This document shows, one piece after another, positions 11,801 through 23,620 of a stretch of 64,000 nt of DNA. A program made the position numbers and the translations under genes. Each line of letters begins with the position of its first letter. Position 1 is the stretch's first letter. The notes below the pieces were generated by a model. The model worked only from the letters and a program-made list of their open reading frames with translations, was not told where the DNA came from and searched no databases. The stretch is from Diplonema papillatum (taxonomy: Eukaryota > Euglenozoa > Diplonemea > Diplonemida > Diplonemidae): positions 310,001 through 374,000 of the forward strand of contig JAPJBO010000110.1 of the NCBI GenBank assembly GCA_030068145.1. Direction: 5' to 3'.

Positions 11801-13806
11801 GTTCGGGTCGCCGACAAACTACGAATTCTGTCTTGTACGCTTCAGGTCTAACCTTCGGGGCACGTCCTCGTGGTGAAAACGAAGACGTTCACTTGGAAGT
11901 TGAAGTTGCAACGACTGCCAGCAAAGACAGCAAGCAGAGCGCCGAATCGAAGCTCAATATTGGTGGGACTTCTCCAGGCACCCGCAACAGATCGCGCCGC
12001 TCATCACGCGATGACGGCTCAGTCTCTGGCGGCTCAGTCTCCGATGCCTTCAGCAACGCGTCAAACAACCCCCTGCACAATAAAGCAGGCCATCCCGCAA
12101 CCGGGACAGGGAAACGCAGTCTGGAGCATCCAACGAGCTCAACGTCTCCTCACGATCAAGCTAGACGGGGTAGCCCACCAGTCAGCCCGAAGCCAATCGT
12201 CAAGAAAGCGGGGAAATCACCAACCGGGAACGAAGCGTCGCCCGCTTCGGAAACGAAGCCAATTACACCGCGGTCCATCACATTCAGATCCCCCAGCCGG
12301 ACGCGACCTGCAGGGAAGCAACCTCACCAAGGCAGCCCCGTTCAGAGGCCGAGCCAGGGGACAGCAGCAGGTTCGAAACATGGCAAGGGGCCTCACAGTC
12401 CGATATCTCTTCCAAAGAACGCTTCGTCGGGCAGTTTGGCGGAGAACGGCGTCAATCCGTTCCCGTCGGCGGATGATCAGCTTTCTACCAAAATGCCGGG
12501 AGATTTGGGACTGCCTCCATTGGACCAAACACAGAGCAGGAAAACAAGCGGAGGGAAGAAGTCGCCTCCACGTCTTGCAACCCGAGTCGGCCGACAGCTC
12601 CCACAACCTCTTCAAGCTGCTCGCTCATCGTCATCATCAACTGCTGACACTGCCGGAAACCAGAATGAGCAACCTGGTGAGACCGTTCTCGAGCAGCCAG
12701 TCGACAGTGGCGATAGGAGGAGCTCAATTGCAACATCACAAGAGTCAAATAACGACCCACCAGTCGCAGTCAAACAGCATCCCAAGAACCACCCACCGCA
12801 TCTCACAGCACCGGTGCAAGTGGGGACGCCTCTTCGCAAGACGCAGGCTACAAGGTTCCCAAGCGACTCACCTCCACCAGCAGGCAAAGATACTTTTCCT
12901 GAAGACGCAAAGTTTTCGTCATCTGTTAGCTCGCCTACGTCAAAACCAGTGACACGACGCTCGATCGGCAGCGCTTCCGCTCCATCAAAGCCTGAACAGC
13001 CAGTCTTGCAAAATATTCAAGCGCAGCGGGATACCCCGATTCTGAACCCAGTGAGTCAAACTGTGTCACCTTTGCACTCACATCACCGGGATCGATTCAT
13101 GTCGATCGAAACTACTGGCAACGAGGACGAGCCTCTTCGAGACGACATTTCGTCGCTGAATGGGACTTTCACTAAACGCCGCGATTCGCTCTTCTGTGAG
13201 CTGCCGCCCGCCGCTACACCGGCTTCGTCCTTGAGGCAAGTACCATCCCCCGTCAACACTGCGCCCCGCGCTGCGAGATCATCGCGAGCGGGCTTGGGCT
13301 TCATCGAAATTCCGAAGCTCGATATGGAGTTGCCGACGGTGCCCCGCCGTGACCGAGATTTGATCGACCCGTCCGGTAGCGGCACATCTCGATCCCTGTC
13401 CTACAGCACCTCGATAGCTGGTCTCACTGGCTTCCCAGGGATGGGCGCCAGCGGAAGTGCGGGGCGCCGCACATCGGCACTGTCGCCCACCATGACTGCG
13501 AAGGGCAACACCCGTCGGAGCCGCTCGGGCGGCGCTGCCACCGACATTTATTTGGCACACCAGACGATCTTCCGCGAGTCGCGCCCGAGCCCCGTTGGGT
13601 CGGGAAAAAACAGCACCTACTCGTCTCCAATACTCTCGCACTCCTCGCACCCATCTGCGCGAGAGCCAAATATCGCTTCGCCCCGGCGGTTCATGCCAGG
13701 ATCACCCAAGTCTTTGCACAAGGGCCCCGTCGGAGGCCCCGTTCTTGGCGGAGGTGTCGGGGGCGCTACAGCTGCGCTCTACAAAGCGCTCTTTCCTGCG
13801 GAGTGA
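8857..13806 (+). CDS. Giant LIM domain plus pseudokinase protein with disordered tail
   Basis: A single uninterrupted frame of 1649 residues. Residues 25-51 form a Cys/His cluster (C25, C28, H48, C51). Residues 60-89 carry a LIM-type first finger (C60, C63, H80, C83) with C86 and C89 opening a second finger, closed after a long insert by an FHTEC motif. Residues about 330-590 are a protein-kinase-like fold: HRDLRLEN at 430-437, DVWAVGVCLYQMLAG from 496, and NERPTAPEILCHPWL at the C-lobe end. The DFG position reads KGF (451-453), and no clear glycine-rich loop or VAIK lysine is visible, so I infer a pseudokinase. Residues 612-647 are strikingly hydrophobic and may be membrane-associated. The final 1000 residues are Ser/Pro/Lys-rich and probably disordered. 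A scaffold role in signalling or cytoskeleton is a guess from the LIM domain. Confidence 0.8.
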   Translation: MTGGAAAHVISSQMPVAQASNQSRCGVCSSPIKPEEPQVLEHEGRSSHRDCYIRKNGLLCAGCSNLLTGEGCIVLGRRWHSACLQCSSCGGALYRCNERDAASPSAASGGVYRTMVMLYPDFGDVAVAPVATGSEMEFSVKGTALFHTECLPPRDRRLSLSKAAATEHVNRSISPSPKGRSTSPTPARHSLPLGVSLTSVAASNLCASSDDRGATPMTPSLAPVKKRASHLSSISGSHYPPSPQSAFFNTVQQRFGEGSRSVQGTLNMSRYARDRPEREKREKEEAPPTYRRPPAVKRMAEAQQLPTKIQMAGDVWSISQTKRMAVHAQDNTQRARVKLGSVADIEKERTNLTLAQGTGVVELVGFVKLRAATPASNNQALLLTAWKDGGDVYCQAADSQGQGLDENFSRIVFGKLCLALTRMHRKGMAHRDLRLENVILGNPVRGPSFLKGFRLARRFRRHESASDVVGGPAQVSPEAILMLLHEQAAYNPFQADVWAVGVCLYQMLAGRDPKWIHVKPRGFLPDETGFGEVPSERELRKLLRAYQSGPGPLPAAVSPEAVDLLASLLCAAPNERPTAPEILCHPWLASLALNVMPSVGKKLVRLADSASCHLAVLSSAVFCLLAERFSYLSTVAVAAALTISAVRIAEGNLLRYCIILRCDGNPFKPCLTDNSRVRWEKQSKSCLDAVKKQVAASSRLPRNTKAIPPSAPVCSQAPPGKGGKSLKNSPVKQRSPTSRPIASPAPARKPSLRKDVSIAGRIVEGSSVSTEADTPKHIELRSSSSSIPALKDLEGETSPSSCSSSDAGSPSYEHIYSYRQYATVAALTVLVTEIFEQDYWKKSLHLTTEEEMIWSPTNPGTPATPRSVRVPGGGNTGHLSFPPTSARSRSTPATARLSSFANGGGAVPAKAAAVSLRKRKEQEKLLLERLYPSPDKTRNSEGESGASKPSLRSNSLTGGVLTPKQRRGSAAPPPSGEARSHRSGRRQTTNSVLYASGLTFGARPRGENEDVHLEVEVATTASKDSKQSAESKLNIGGTSPGTRNRSRRSSRDDGSVSGGSVSDAFSNASNNPLHNKAGHPATGTGKRSLEHPTSSTSPHDQARRGSPPVSPKPIVKKAGKSPTGNEASPASETKPITPRSITFRSPSRTRPAGKQPHQGSPVQRPSQGTAAGSKHGKGPHSPISLPKNASSGSLAENGVNPFPSADDQLSTKMPGDLGLPPLDQTQSRKTSGGKKSPPRLATRVGRQLPQPLQAARSSSSSTADTAGNQNEQPGETVLEQPVDSGDRRSSIATSQESNNDPPVAVKQHPKNHPPHLTAPVQVGTPLRKTQATRFPSDSPPPAGKDTFPEDAKFSSSVSSPTSKPVTRRSIGSASAPSKPEQPVLQNIQAQRDTPILNPVSQTVSPLHSHHRDRFMSIETTGNEDEPLRDDISSLNGTFTKRRDSLFCELPPAATPASSLRQVPSPVNTAPRAARSSRAGLGFIEIPKLDMELPTVPRRDRDLIDPSGSGTSRSLSYSTSIAGLTGFPGMGASGSAGRRTSALSPTMTAKGNTRRSRSGGAATDIYLAHQTIFRESRPSPVGSGKNSTYSSPILSHSSHPSAREPNIASPRRFMPGSPKSLHKGPVGGPVLGGGVGGATAALYKALFPAE

Positions 13807-15894
13807 ACGCGTACAACGACAAAGGCCTATTGTGGTTCACACCACGCCGGGTGAGATCTTCCCCTATGCAAAGGGAAACGACCGCATCCGGGCTTGTGCA
13901 AATGTTTACTAAGCCATCAGCTTTGGGCCGGTGTTCCATGTTTTGAATGCGCGACGATTCGCGCCTTCCTTCACTGATTACCCAATTTGCTCCGAAAAGA
14001 CCACACGAGGTCTAGCTCAGCGCCTTACAACCTTCTTAATCGATTTCCCATCGCGCGCGCCTTTACCGCTATGTTTTCAGTTGTTTGCCAGCAGGGCTCT
14101 CGTTGAAATGCCACACCAAGCGAACGAGGCCTTTCTTCCGCAAACGATGAGTATCATTCTGAAGCAGAGTACAAGTCATTTCCGTCCTTGTCGTTCCAGC
14201 ATCAAGCCCGCACGTCTCAACTTTCAAATGTGTTCTGGTCTGTCATCTGTAGTTTCTTCTTTTCCACGAAAAGGGACATTTCCGCCGACATTGCTGCCTC
14301 AGCCGAAGATATTTGAGAATTCATGAGGATCCGAGAAGCAATCGGACCAGTTGGCCGCATATTCTCGCTACGAGCTATGTGATGCGAACTAACGAAACGT
14401 GCGCTCCCAAGCGCAACAAGCATTGTAGGTGGGGCATCCTGCCGAAAAAGTGTTTTTTTTGCTGACAGAGGACAAACTAGCACGGCTTGCCAAACGCTGG
14501 AAATGCAAGCCTGTGAAACGCAAGCCGTCAACAAAAAGGGAACACTCTTACCCCCTAAAAGGGATTTCACTTGAATGTTTGTTGCGCTTGGGACCCCGCT
14601 TGGGTGGCAGTCTTGCATTTAGCACATCTTGGACTGCCCATGACTCTTCTCTTGAATGTGGCTATCTTTTTCGTGTTTGGAGTCGTGGCGGTTGAAGCAG
14701 TGCTCGGCAATCTGTCCATCAGCTCTTGCGGCCTTCGTGTGCTGTTGCGGACGTTTCTAAAACACGAACCGGGAAAATAAACGTGGGCCGGCTTGGACTG
14801 GTTAAACGGATAGGCTTGAGGGTGTCGCGTTCCGTTGCAGGACACTTTCTGGGATGAGAACCTCTGCTCTCATCTGGCTGCATTTCAGATGGCAACAGTG
14901 CCCACCCCCTTGTATTAAACACCTGCTCAAGTACCCTACCATGCGTAACAGTATCAGTGTTGCTTTTTTCATATGTATCTGAACAGGTTCGTGCAAGACC
15001 TCCTTTCGGGGAAACCATCTCTTTTGCGCATCAGTTCGATTGGTTGACTCAACGTTTTGACCGCGCAGTAGAAGCAACGCAAGCTCTGCTCACACGGGAG
15101 ACATTGAAGGAGGCCCTCTTTCCCTTTTCACTAAGGGAACCAAGCCAAGTCGTCCGCCTCAACGAGCGAATCAATTAGTCTATACAATTCAGACACGACT
15201 GGAAGCGCAAAAAGCACCCGTCGCGCTAGGGAACATTTCGGAGGATTTCCTCAAAGAACAGACGAAACAGTCCTGAGCCTAAAAGCTGAAGTTGAGATGC
15301 ACTACTAAAAAGCAGTCGTCGAAACGGTCCGCAGGCGTTTTTGCATAGGGCCGTCGAAGTAGTATGTTTTCTGAGACTTTTAGCGTATCGCAGAGTCCAC
15401 TGCTACGCCGCATCGTACAGCGCTGGATGAAGGAAAACCCCAAAAAAGTTACAACGAACCACGAATATGAAAATGAACCATAGCAACCACAGTAGAGAAT
15501 TATCTGTCGTTGCTCACCAGAACATGCAGGTGGGCGGCATTGGGATTGGTCCCTAACAGCCAAAAGACATACAACAAAAGCTAAACTATTGTAGTTGCTA
15601 CCTGAACATTAGTATAGCAAAAACAGTGCTTTATTCAGTTTTTCCCCGTCGAGCGTTGGGGCTCGCATATTGTTGCTCGCCCCTCATCTTCGTATTGAAG
15701 GCTACGTTGTTCTTCTTGCCTTGCCCGGCCTTTACCGAACTTCGTCGTAGCCGTTGTTTACAGTGAATATGTCTGCAAGATCCGTTATCGAAAACAAAAA
15801 AAGAAAGGAAACCGAGTAGCCAGCATCGTTTCCCGTTCACATGGTCCCCCCGATAAGCGCTTTATAAACCCATCGCTGGCATTGTGGTTCTTCG
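13807..15894. other. Intergenic region, nothing recognised
   Basis: About 2.1 kb between two plus-strand genes. Short frames of up to about 130 codons overlap on both strands without motifs. No long repeat was noticed. The 5' untranslated region, promoter and possibly an unrecognised first exon of the SCY1-like gene must lie in its last part. Confidence 0.4.
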
Positions 15895-18800
15895 TTGGAA
15901 TACAACGTGCATTTGGACACCGAGTGGTACCCTTCCAGACGTACCATCCCTGAAACGACGCTTACGAGCGAAGCCGCAAGTCCTTCTTTCGATGGCCACA
16001 ACGTCGAAAGGGATCGGCGCGGAAATCCCTTCACGCCATTAAACCCCCCATGGTGCCAGGACGAAAAAAGAAATTGCTGTTGCGGGCAACACCGTCGAGT
16101 CGGCACAATCGGGCTCTCAAAGCTTCTCCGCAAAGGCCCAGCAAAGGGCAAAGGCAGCGGCAGCGGCGACTCCATCGGACCATGCAATGTAGCAGTTGAC
16201 GAGGTCACCGATTTGCTGGGTCCAGAACCACGCGGAGTTTGGCTTCTCAAGCGGGCGGTTGAAAAGGAGCAGAAGCGTGCAGTGACGGTGTTCCACGTGC
16301 GGAAGGGTCCGCCGAAGCCGCAACCTGTCAACCTTGACGAAGCGCGTCAGCCCTACAACGTTCTGACGCAAGCTGTCAAAGACGCTTTGCTGCCCGCAGC
16401 GAGCCTGAGGGATGCCGCAACGTGTGGAACCGAAGCTTTACAGAAGCACCGGTGCCTCAGGCACCCAGGTGTGCTGTCGTACATTGGCGGCGGTTATGGG
16501 CCGGGCAGTGACATTCAAATTGTGACGGAAGCCGCGATTCCGCTGCGCAACCGCGTGAAAAAGCAGGTGATCAGCATCGACGAACTGTGTGTCGGCCTGT
16601 CGTCTATCGCGCGGGCGCTGGAGTGGCTCCACAATACATGCCGCATGGCATACAACAACGTTTCACTCGACGGTATCTTCGTCATTGACACACCTGGAGA
16701 ACCTGCTCGGTGGGTGTTGGGCGACTTTGCCATGTGCTGTGCGCGTGATGGCGAGGATCTGCGTAACCACTCCATGGCGTTGCAAGGTTTGTCAAGTTCT
16801 GTTTATACTAATGTGCTCCAAAAATCCTGCTTGCGCCTTCAAACGAACACCAGGGCTCATCACGGTAGGCACCGCACTGGGATACTTCACACGAAAGACA
16901 AAACTTGTAATGATTCGTCGAAGCTGTGCCCCCGGTGGTTTGCGGGGGTTTGAGACCTCGGGATTGGAGGATCTTCCTGGCACCCATAAACAGTGCAATT
17001 CTGAAGCTTTTAGGGCACCACAACCACGACCTCGCATGCGATGCTAAGAACCAACCAAATAAGCAGGTGTCGTTGCACCCGAGGATATCTTTCAAATTCC
17101 GAGGGAGGACATGGATCGGTTTCGTCGGCGCCGCAGCTGCGGTAAGCCGGTGGTCGACCTTGCTACAAGGGATGTGTACGGGTTTGCTTGCGTCATCGAC
17201 AGAATCATCTTGTCGAATGCGGAGAAGGGCAAAGACAAGGGTATTGAGGCTCCTGGCGGTATCTCCGAGGATATGCTGGCACTGCGCGACGATATCCTCA
17301 AGGAGGTAATCGAAAAATTCGATAGCTCCGCTGATGTTCCCATCACTCCTATGACACCGGGCGATAACACCTTCGAAGAGCAACTCGCTGACCGGGGTCT
17401 TGAGGCTCTGCTTGGTATGCCATTTTCTTCGAGATGTGTACACTGCAGCACCTACCAGCCCGGTTTCTTTCCTGCAAAAAGCTGCACGGTCCACAAAACC
17501 ATCAACCTTTTACAGGCGAACTCGCTTCCGCAATTGAGTGGGTTCAGCAAGACGCGTTGCCAAAGATCCCGCTGATCTGCCGGCGGCCATCAATACACCC
17601 TTTGAATGTGGTAGAAGAAGTCCTGATCTGGGCCTTGAGTGCGATGCACCGGTCTCCGCCTCAGCGCCCGTTGCTGTCGTCGCTGGTGGAGGGCCGCTTT
17701 CTTTCAGACGTGCCACTTGTTCGAGCTGTTCAGTTCCTCGTCGAGGACAGACACACCATGGTCTCACACGAAGAGCGTGCAGAGATGTACGACGTAGTCC
17801 TCGACTGCTTCGATTCTTGTCTGTACACCGATCTTGTCGACCTGCTTGTTCCGCTGGTATGTGAGATAGATCTTTGTGTTTTGAGATGGCAGTTCTCGGA
17901 ACATCTTGGAAAATGGTCTCGTGTGCATAACAATCTCAAGAGGGTTCCGTTAGTAGAAGCCCTGATCCGTCATTTGGCCTCCCCGAACCACTCAAAAGTT
18001 GGGCGTTCAGGGAGTTGTGCTTTGGCGAAGCTGAAGTTAGGAACACACCGCAGAAAATAGTTTTTTTCTGCCAATACTGCAGGGAATAGTTGACTAGACC
18101 TCTTGAGTTTGTGCTGACCACGAATTGGGGAGTCGGGAGAACCTACAAAGCCAAAAGCAGGACCGACCCCCCCGTTCGTGAGAAAAAGCGAAGAATAAAA
18201 ACACCTTCTTTTTTGTGCTAACAATGCATTGTTGGTACTAAAAATTAGTAGTTGGCAGCGTACTAAAAGCAACTCACCAAATCAGGTGAAAAACCGCTCG
18301 TGCGCACAAACAAATCTTTGTCAAGAGCTGCAACTCAACTATGCTGTTGTTTTTCGAAAGATCACCTCTTCAGTTTCCTGAAACAAAATCCGTCCCGCGC
18401 AGCTGTGCAACCGCTCCGTTTTTGTTGACGAAGCCAGCGATGCAGTCTATGTGCGCCTGCTGCAGCCGAGGAAGAGTAACGATGCGCCGCGCCACACGTC
18501 ACCTGTGATGCAGAAGCACACCGAAAAAGACGAGCTCTACCTGTTTTCTGAAGGCGATGTCGTACTTGCCGACGGCTTGAAGAACGTCGCGGAGCTGAAT
18601 GGGTGTGAAGGCTTGGTCGCTGGATTCGATTACGAAGAGGGGCGCGTCCTTGTCATGTTTGATGAAGCCACGTCTAACCAGCGAGCTTTGAAGCCTGGAA
18701 ACCTGACTATCGTAGAGAAAAACATGGACACAACCAAGAGTCCAAGTCCGAGAATGCCGACTAGGGGCGACATCACGATCGCGACGAGCGGTATTCTGTG

Positions 18801-19491
18801 CCCGGGTGATTACCAGAAATTAGTCGTGCCCTTCCTTCGGTCGGCCGTTGCTGATCGAACTGATGCACAGCTGCGTGGAGCCATACTGAGGCGGGCAAAA
18901 TACTTCGTGGCCACCTTCGACAACAGCGCCATCATGCCCGAAGTCGCAAACTGTCTGCAAGACACGTCACAGCCAGAAGCACTGCGAATTCACGCGTGCC
19001 GAGCGGTTCCCGCGTTGCTCCGTTCGATGGCTATGGCTCCTCTCAAGCAGGTGACCCCCCTATTAACCCCGCTCCAGAAGCTGGCTCTCTCGTCATCCAA
19101 GGATCACCAACCTTCGCCGCTCAGAGTCGCGGCTGCTACGTCCCTCGTTTCCGCTTGGGGAACGCAAGCAACTGCAGTCGCAGTCGCAGCCTGCGCCTCG
19201 TGCCTTCACATACCGGAGCTCGCAGGACCGACGGTTCAAGCTGTTCAAGACCTGATAATTGCGGGGAGCATCCCATGCGACGAGATTGTCGGGATTGCAG
19301 TTCCTCTTATTTCTCCACTCACAATCTCGCCAGACAAAGAGGTGCGAGGTATTGCCCGGAAGACAGTCGCAGTGGCTTTTGCTGCGACGGCTGCTTCCGG
19401 ACCGCCGCCAGGAACGTCGAATACTCCACGCATTTTGCCATCCGCTGCTTCCTTCATCGCCAGCTTGCCGAGATCGATGCTGAAAAAGTGA
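15895..19491 (+). CDS. SCY1-like pseudokinase with HEAT repeats and SH3-like insert
   Basis: Four exons join in phase: 15895-16786, 17067-17414, 17516-17856 and 18403-19491 (889 residues). Exon 1 gives the kinase-like N-lobe (RGVWLLKRAVEKEQKRAVTVF) and HRCLRHPGVLSYIGG, typical of SCYL proteins. The usual HRD and DFG motifs read YNNVSLDG and GDFAMCC, so it is catalytically doubtful, as in the family. APED at the start of exon 2 and DVYGFACVIDRIIL follow as expected. Exons 3-4 encode HEAT-type helices, including CPGDYQKLVVPFLRSAVADR. Family role: COPI-linked Golgi/ER or tRNA traffic scaffolds. Unusual: exon 4 (about 18541-18720) carries a compact SH3-like stretch with LNGCEGLVAGFDYEEGRVLV before the HEAT block. 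The ATG at 15895 is the first usable one, but an upstream exon is possible. Intron 3 contains a dispersed repeat. Confidence 0.85.
18061..18184 (+). repeat. Short dispersed repeat in SCY1-like intron 3
   Basis: About 105-120 bp resembling 29674-29776 in intron 1 of the sulfite reductase gene. Shared blocks in the same order are a T-run, TGC-AAT-CTGCAGGGA-TAGT, GGGAGTC-GGAGAACCTA and AGGACCGA-CCC, then GTGAGA. Both copies lie in introns, in the sense orientation of the host gene. Confidence 0.55.
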
Positions 19492-21886
19492 GGAGCGCGA
19501 CGGCTGTGGCACTGGGTGTAGAATGGTGCACAAACTGCGAACGCACGTCGTTTTCATTACCCACTTGTTCCATTCAAACAGGGCAACGGGAAACGATGGA
19601 AAGTACGTGTGCGATCGCAATGCGAGCTCTGTCTTACTTGTAATCTGTTCCGTCTTCTGGTAGAACCACCCAACTGACTACGTTGACTTTATCTTTCAAT
19701 TGCATCGGGTTTTGATGTTACCAATCAACTTTTTTTGTACTACCTCGACTGTGCAACGCGACGATTGTAATCTTGGGGCAATGCACAAACCAAAGAGTCT
19801 CGTTTGCAGACGAGGATCGCTGCCGAGATTCGCATTCTTTTAGCAGGTCGATTCCGCAGCAGGGGGTACCCTTTGTTCTTTAGAGTGCAAGTTCGCTTAG
19901 GGATCCGGGGTTTTTTTTTGGTAGAAACTACTCAATCGAAAAGACGCAAATAAATTCATCCAAGCATGTTGCCGGGTTCGACTTACCGCAGCGACGATGC
20001 TCATAGGCGTTATCATGCATGATGACATGCGCGTTGTTCTTTCGAAAGGTACCCCCATTTCCCAAGAGCCGGAGGATGTCACATATTGGTGGGTAAGTAA
20101 TGGAATTCCGGGGGTTATTTTTCTGGAAAGTGCACAAACGTTTTAACAGCACCTTCTACGGCTCGCGGTTTACACCTTACAGTCTCTGACCACTAAGGTA
20201 GGTTCAGAGGGCCAGAGTATCGGGCCAGCATCAAACCTGCAGCCGATGGATGAAATAAAATTGAACCACGGCAAGCTAAGAGAGCTGATCATATTTCTGC
20301 GCCGCCCTCAGCAAGAGATAGTGGCGGAAATGGCAGCCTTGTACGCTGTATTCTTGGCTGGAACCCTCACATTCCTTTTCCAGCTCTTTCCCAGAAAAGC
20401 TTCCTTTCAAAGTGGCTCTCTTTCGCCCGTTTTGGCTATTTTGCTCGCTTGTTGTACTCCGAAGCATCTGCTAACGATTGTACATCAGGGTTGGGTGCAG
20501 GGATGGGATCGGGTTGAAGACATGTGAAGACGTCCATTTTGATCCTGTTTTCAAAGTCCAGTGTTCGTTTGCAGCTGCCTTTGCGGGAAAAGAAAAACAC
20601 GCCGTCACATATAGTGCGTTGCTCAGGGTAGTCGAAGGCCTGACAATCACACTAATGCAACAAGTTTACACGCCGTCACAAGCAACTGACTGCGCGATTG
20701 TCGACGGAAACACAGTATTCGATAGGAAATCCCAGTTTCATTCCAGCTGTCTCTGAGCAAATTTCCGCTAGAAAGGTCTCTAACTCTTCAAGGTTGCTTG
20801 CTGCTAGCTGCAATTCGGCGGTGGCTGCCATGGTACAGGCAACAGTGGTTATCACGTGATCTGTCGACTGCACTCCAAGTCGACTCGATTCCCTTTCCTA
20901 CCCGCGCACGAGGGCCGGCGTGATTGCCGATAGCTGAAAGAAATCACTTTGCAAACATGTCTATAATGTGAGACACACACTTGAACGAACAATCGTGGTT
21001 CAAATTATGCAAAACACTGTTTACCAAATATTAAGCGCCAACATATAATCGAAAGTGAGGTCTGCAGGTTTGAGCCTAATGCAAAAGTTGAAGGAAAGCT
21101 ACCCGACCCACCACACATTAAAAATCAGAAGCTTCGAGCAGACGGTCTTGTTACAAATTCCAGCCCCCTTTTCTGGCGACTGCCTACCGGGCAAGCTTTA
21201 GCATGCCGCGATACGTCAACACTGTTAGCACATTGCCAAGTGTTTGCACGAGTGAACGCTTACTTTTCCCCAAGCTCGTGCTCGCCCGTATGCCGTGCTT
21301 TGACGTCTGGCCCTTTCATTCAAGATTGCCAAGCAGAGGGGAAGAAACAGATTAACTGCAGAGACGGCTTCGTCTCGCAGGGTTCTGACCCCTTTGGGAG
21401 CTACCATGCCCCGGTTTTTCTTCAACCAACGATAAAGAACGACTTCGTCTCATACCACCTCTTCGTTCTGCTGAATAATTTCTTCACTACCTGCACGGGT
21501 ATTATGATGCTGAACGAGGTTGCGCATCCATTCCGTAAGCATCGTTGCGCAAGTAAGGCTTGACGGCACACACCATTTGGCGAAGCAGAGCAGTCTGTCG
21601 GAGTTCGGCCTGCTGCCTCTTTGGACGTTACTCGACTCAGAGGGCCTGGATGTCAGACCTAGATCCATTGAGATGGCACACGAAGAGCCCTCGTCCTGAC
21701 AGGGACAACCAGACATCTTAATGTGTTGCGCGTGCCTACTGCCTAAGATCTTTCACCAGAGCCCAATAATCAGAGTGATTCTGACTGGTCCGGCTTACAC
21801 CCAAGTTGCGCACCCAAGTGTGGCTTCGTAAAGTTGTTGCCCAATGCAAGATTGTGACAGCCACTCATAGTGCTTAAACCGCGGAA
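19492..21886. other. Intergenic region, no gene recognised; one short repeat
   Basis: About 2.4 kb. Several frames of 60-107 codons exist on both strands without motifs. The segment 19877-19902 (TTTAGAGTGCAAGTTCGCTT plus AGGG) recurs with one change at 48577-48602, downstream of the first SINE candidate, so it may be a repeat-tail remnant. Nothing else stands out. Confidence 0.4.
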
Positions 21887-22579
21887 TTGGAAATGGTTCA
21901 AAATGTGCGACGCTTTGGCTCGCGCGAAAAAGTTGTTTCCGCAGCACTCTTCGTTGCAGCGTGCGTAGCTTTCGCTCTCAGTGGGACGCAAGAAACGAAG
22001 GAGCCAACGAAGAAACGACCGCGGCTATCAGCGCAATGGGTACTTGCGCCGTCGAATCGTCCTTTAGACCCTGTTCAGAAGCTGTTGCAGCAACGAGCGT
22101 CGATGCAGTCACCCTTGTCACCGCCACTGGACAGCGGAGTGCCATCTGGCAAGACACCATCGCATCGTTCACCGAATGCGACACATGATGCGAAAAAAGT
22201 GAGCGCAACGGCGATAAGCGACTCTGAGGCAGTGGACACTCCGGGCACATTGGAAGCGCCCCGGTCCATCAACGAGGCATCTCCTAGTGTCAACCAAAAC
22301 CGTGCAGGCGAAAATGCGAACCAAGTGCCCGGTCCGGTTATGAATACCTCACCTGAGTCGCCTCCTGCTGGCACTACTCTCTCGCGGATACTGCAGGCCG
22401 CCGAGAAGACTCGCAACGAAGGGACAGAATCGTCTCCTGCCAGCGCAGCTTCTGCTGCAGCAAAACCGTTTTTGAAGGCGACTGATGACTCTGAGGATGA
22501 GTCTGCTGTGAAAATAGATCCGGACGCGAAGGCAACTGAGAAACTGGCAGCCAATCTAGATGCCGAACTTGGCTCATAG
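21887..22579 (+). CDS. Small single-pass or secreted protein, unknown
   Basis: Intronless frame of 230 residues. The N-terminus is basic (RRFGSREK), followed by a hydrophobic stretch at about 16-31 (VVSAALFVAACVAFAL) that could be a signal peptide or anchor. A basic patch TKKRPRLSAQW follows. The remainder is Ser/Pro/Ala/Glu-rich, lacks regular hydrophobic spacing and is probably disordered, ending KIDPDAKATEKLAANLDAEL. No family is recognised. Support for coding is the length, the sensible start and the N-terminal topology. No conserved motif backs it. Confidence 0.4.
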   Translation: MEMVQNVRRFGSREKVVSAALFVAACVAFALSGTQETKEPTKKRPRLSAQWVLAPSNRPLDPVQKLLQQRASMQSPLSPPLDSGVPSGKTPSHRSPNATHDAKKVSATAISDSEAVDTPGTLEAPRSINEASPSVNQNRAGENANQVPGPVMNTSPESPPAGTTLSRILQAAEKTRNEGTESSPASAASAAAKPFLKATDDSEDESAVKIDPDAKATEKLAANLDAELGS

Positions 22580-22893
22580 GTCATCGTGCACACGACTCTG
22601 TATCATGTAGCTGGGGCGGTCGCGCTTCAAGCGCAAATCTTGTGTCAGCTTCATCTGTTGGGCACTTTCTTCAGGGCTGTCTTGGTTGTCTGCTGATGCA
22701 CATGGCTTATCTCCTGCGTTCGTTCGTCGGTGTCTCCGTCTACATTTGACCGGTACCACAGCATAAGCAGGACTCCTGTCGTCGCCTTGCCTGCAGTCAT
22801 AGCCAAAGTGGAGCTATGAATATCAATTCGGGTCGAAAGGCAGTCCGAAAAAGCAGCAAGCTGGCGGATCATGCCCACACATCAACTCTGTGA

Positions 22894-23147
<254 letters not shown>

Positions 23148-23620
23148 CCGTACCTTGCTGTGACCTTGCAGCATTCTTGTATATTTCTTCACCTCAGGCA
23201 AGAATAGGAAAGTCTTGTGGTTGCCCAACGAAACAACACGCCCGTAGTGCTTTCTTTTTTTGTCGCTTTCCTTGACCCAGAGTGCAGAAGCGTCGCTAGT
23301 TGTATGTTTTGGCGAGTCTTTAGTCGCAAGGTTTGCGTGCTGAATTGGTAAGCCGGTCCACTCGCCAGCCAACACCCGGAGGTGAATCGAAGGATCAGCG
23401 GGGGACCAGCGCCACCAGGACGCCACAGCAAAGAGGCGAGACCGGTAGCGACTACAGTGAGAGGTCATCGCCTCGAGCACTCCCGAAGACGTACTCCGGG
23501 TCCGGCCCAGCCACCAGCGAGGAAGACACCGGCGTCAGCAAAGCAAAGAAGAGGGATGCCAACCTCCGACGGAAGTGGCCAACGCCACGCGTGAAAACGA
23601 AGAGGACTTCCGGAATCTTT

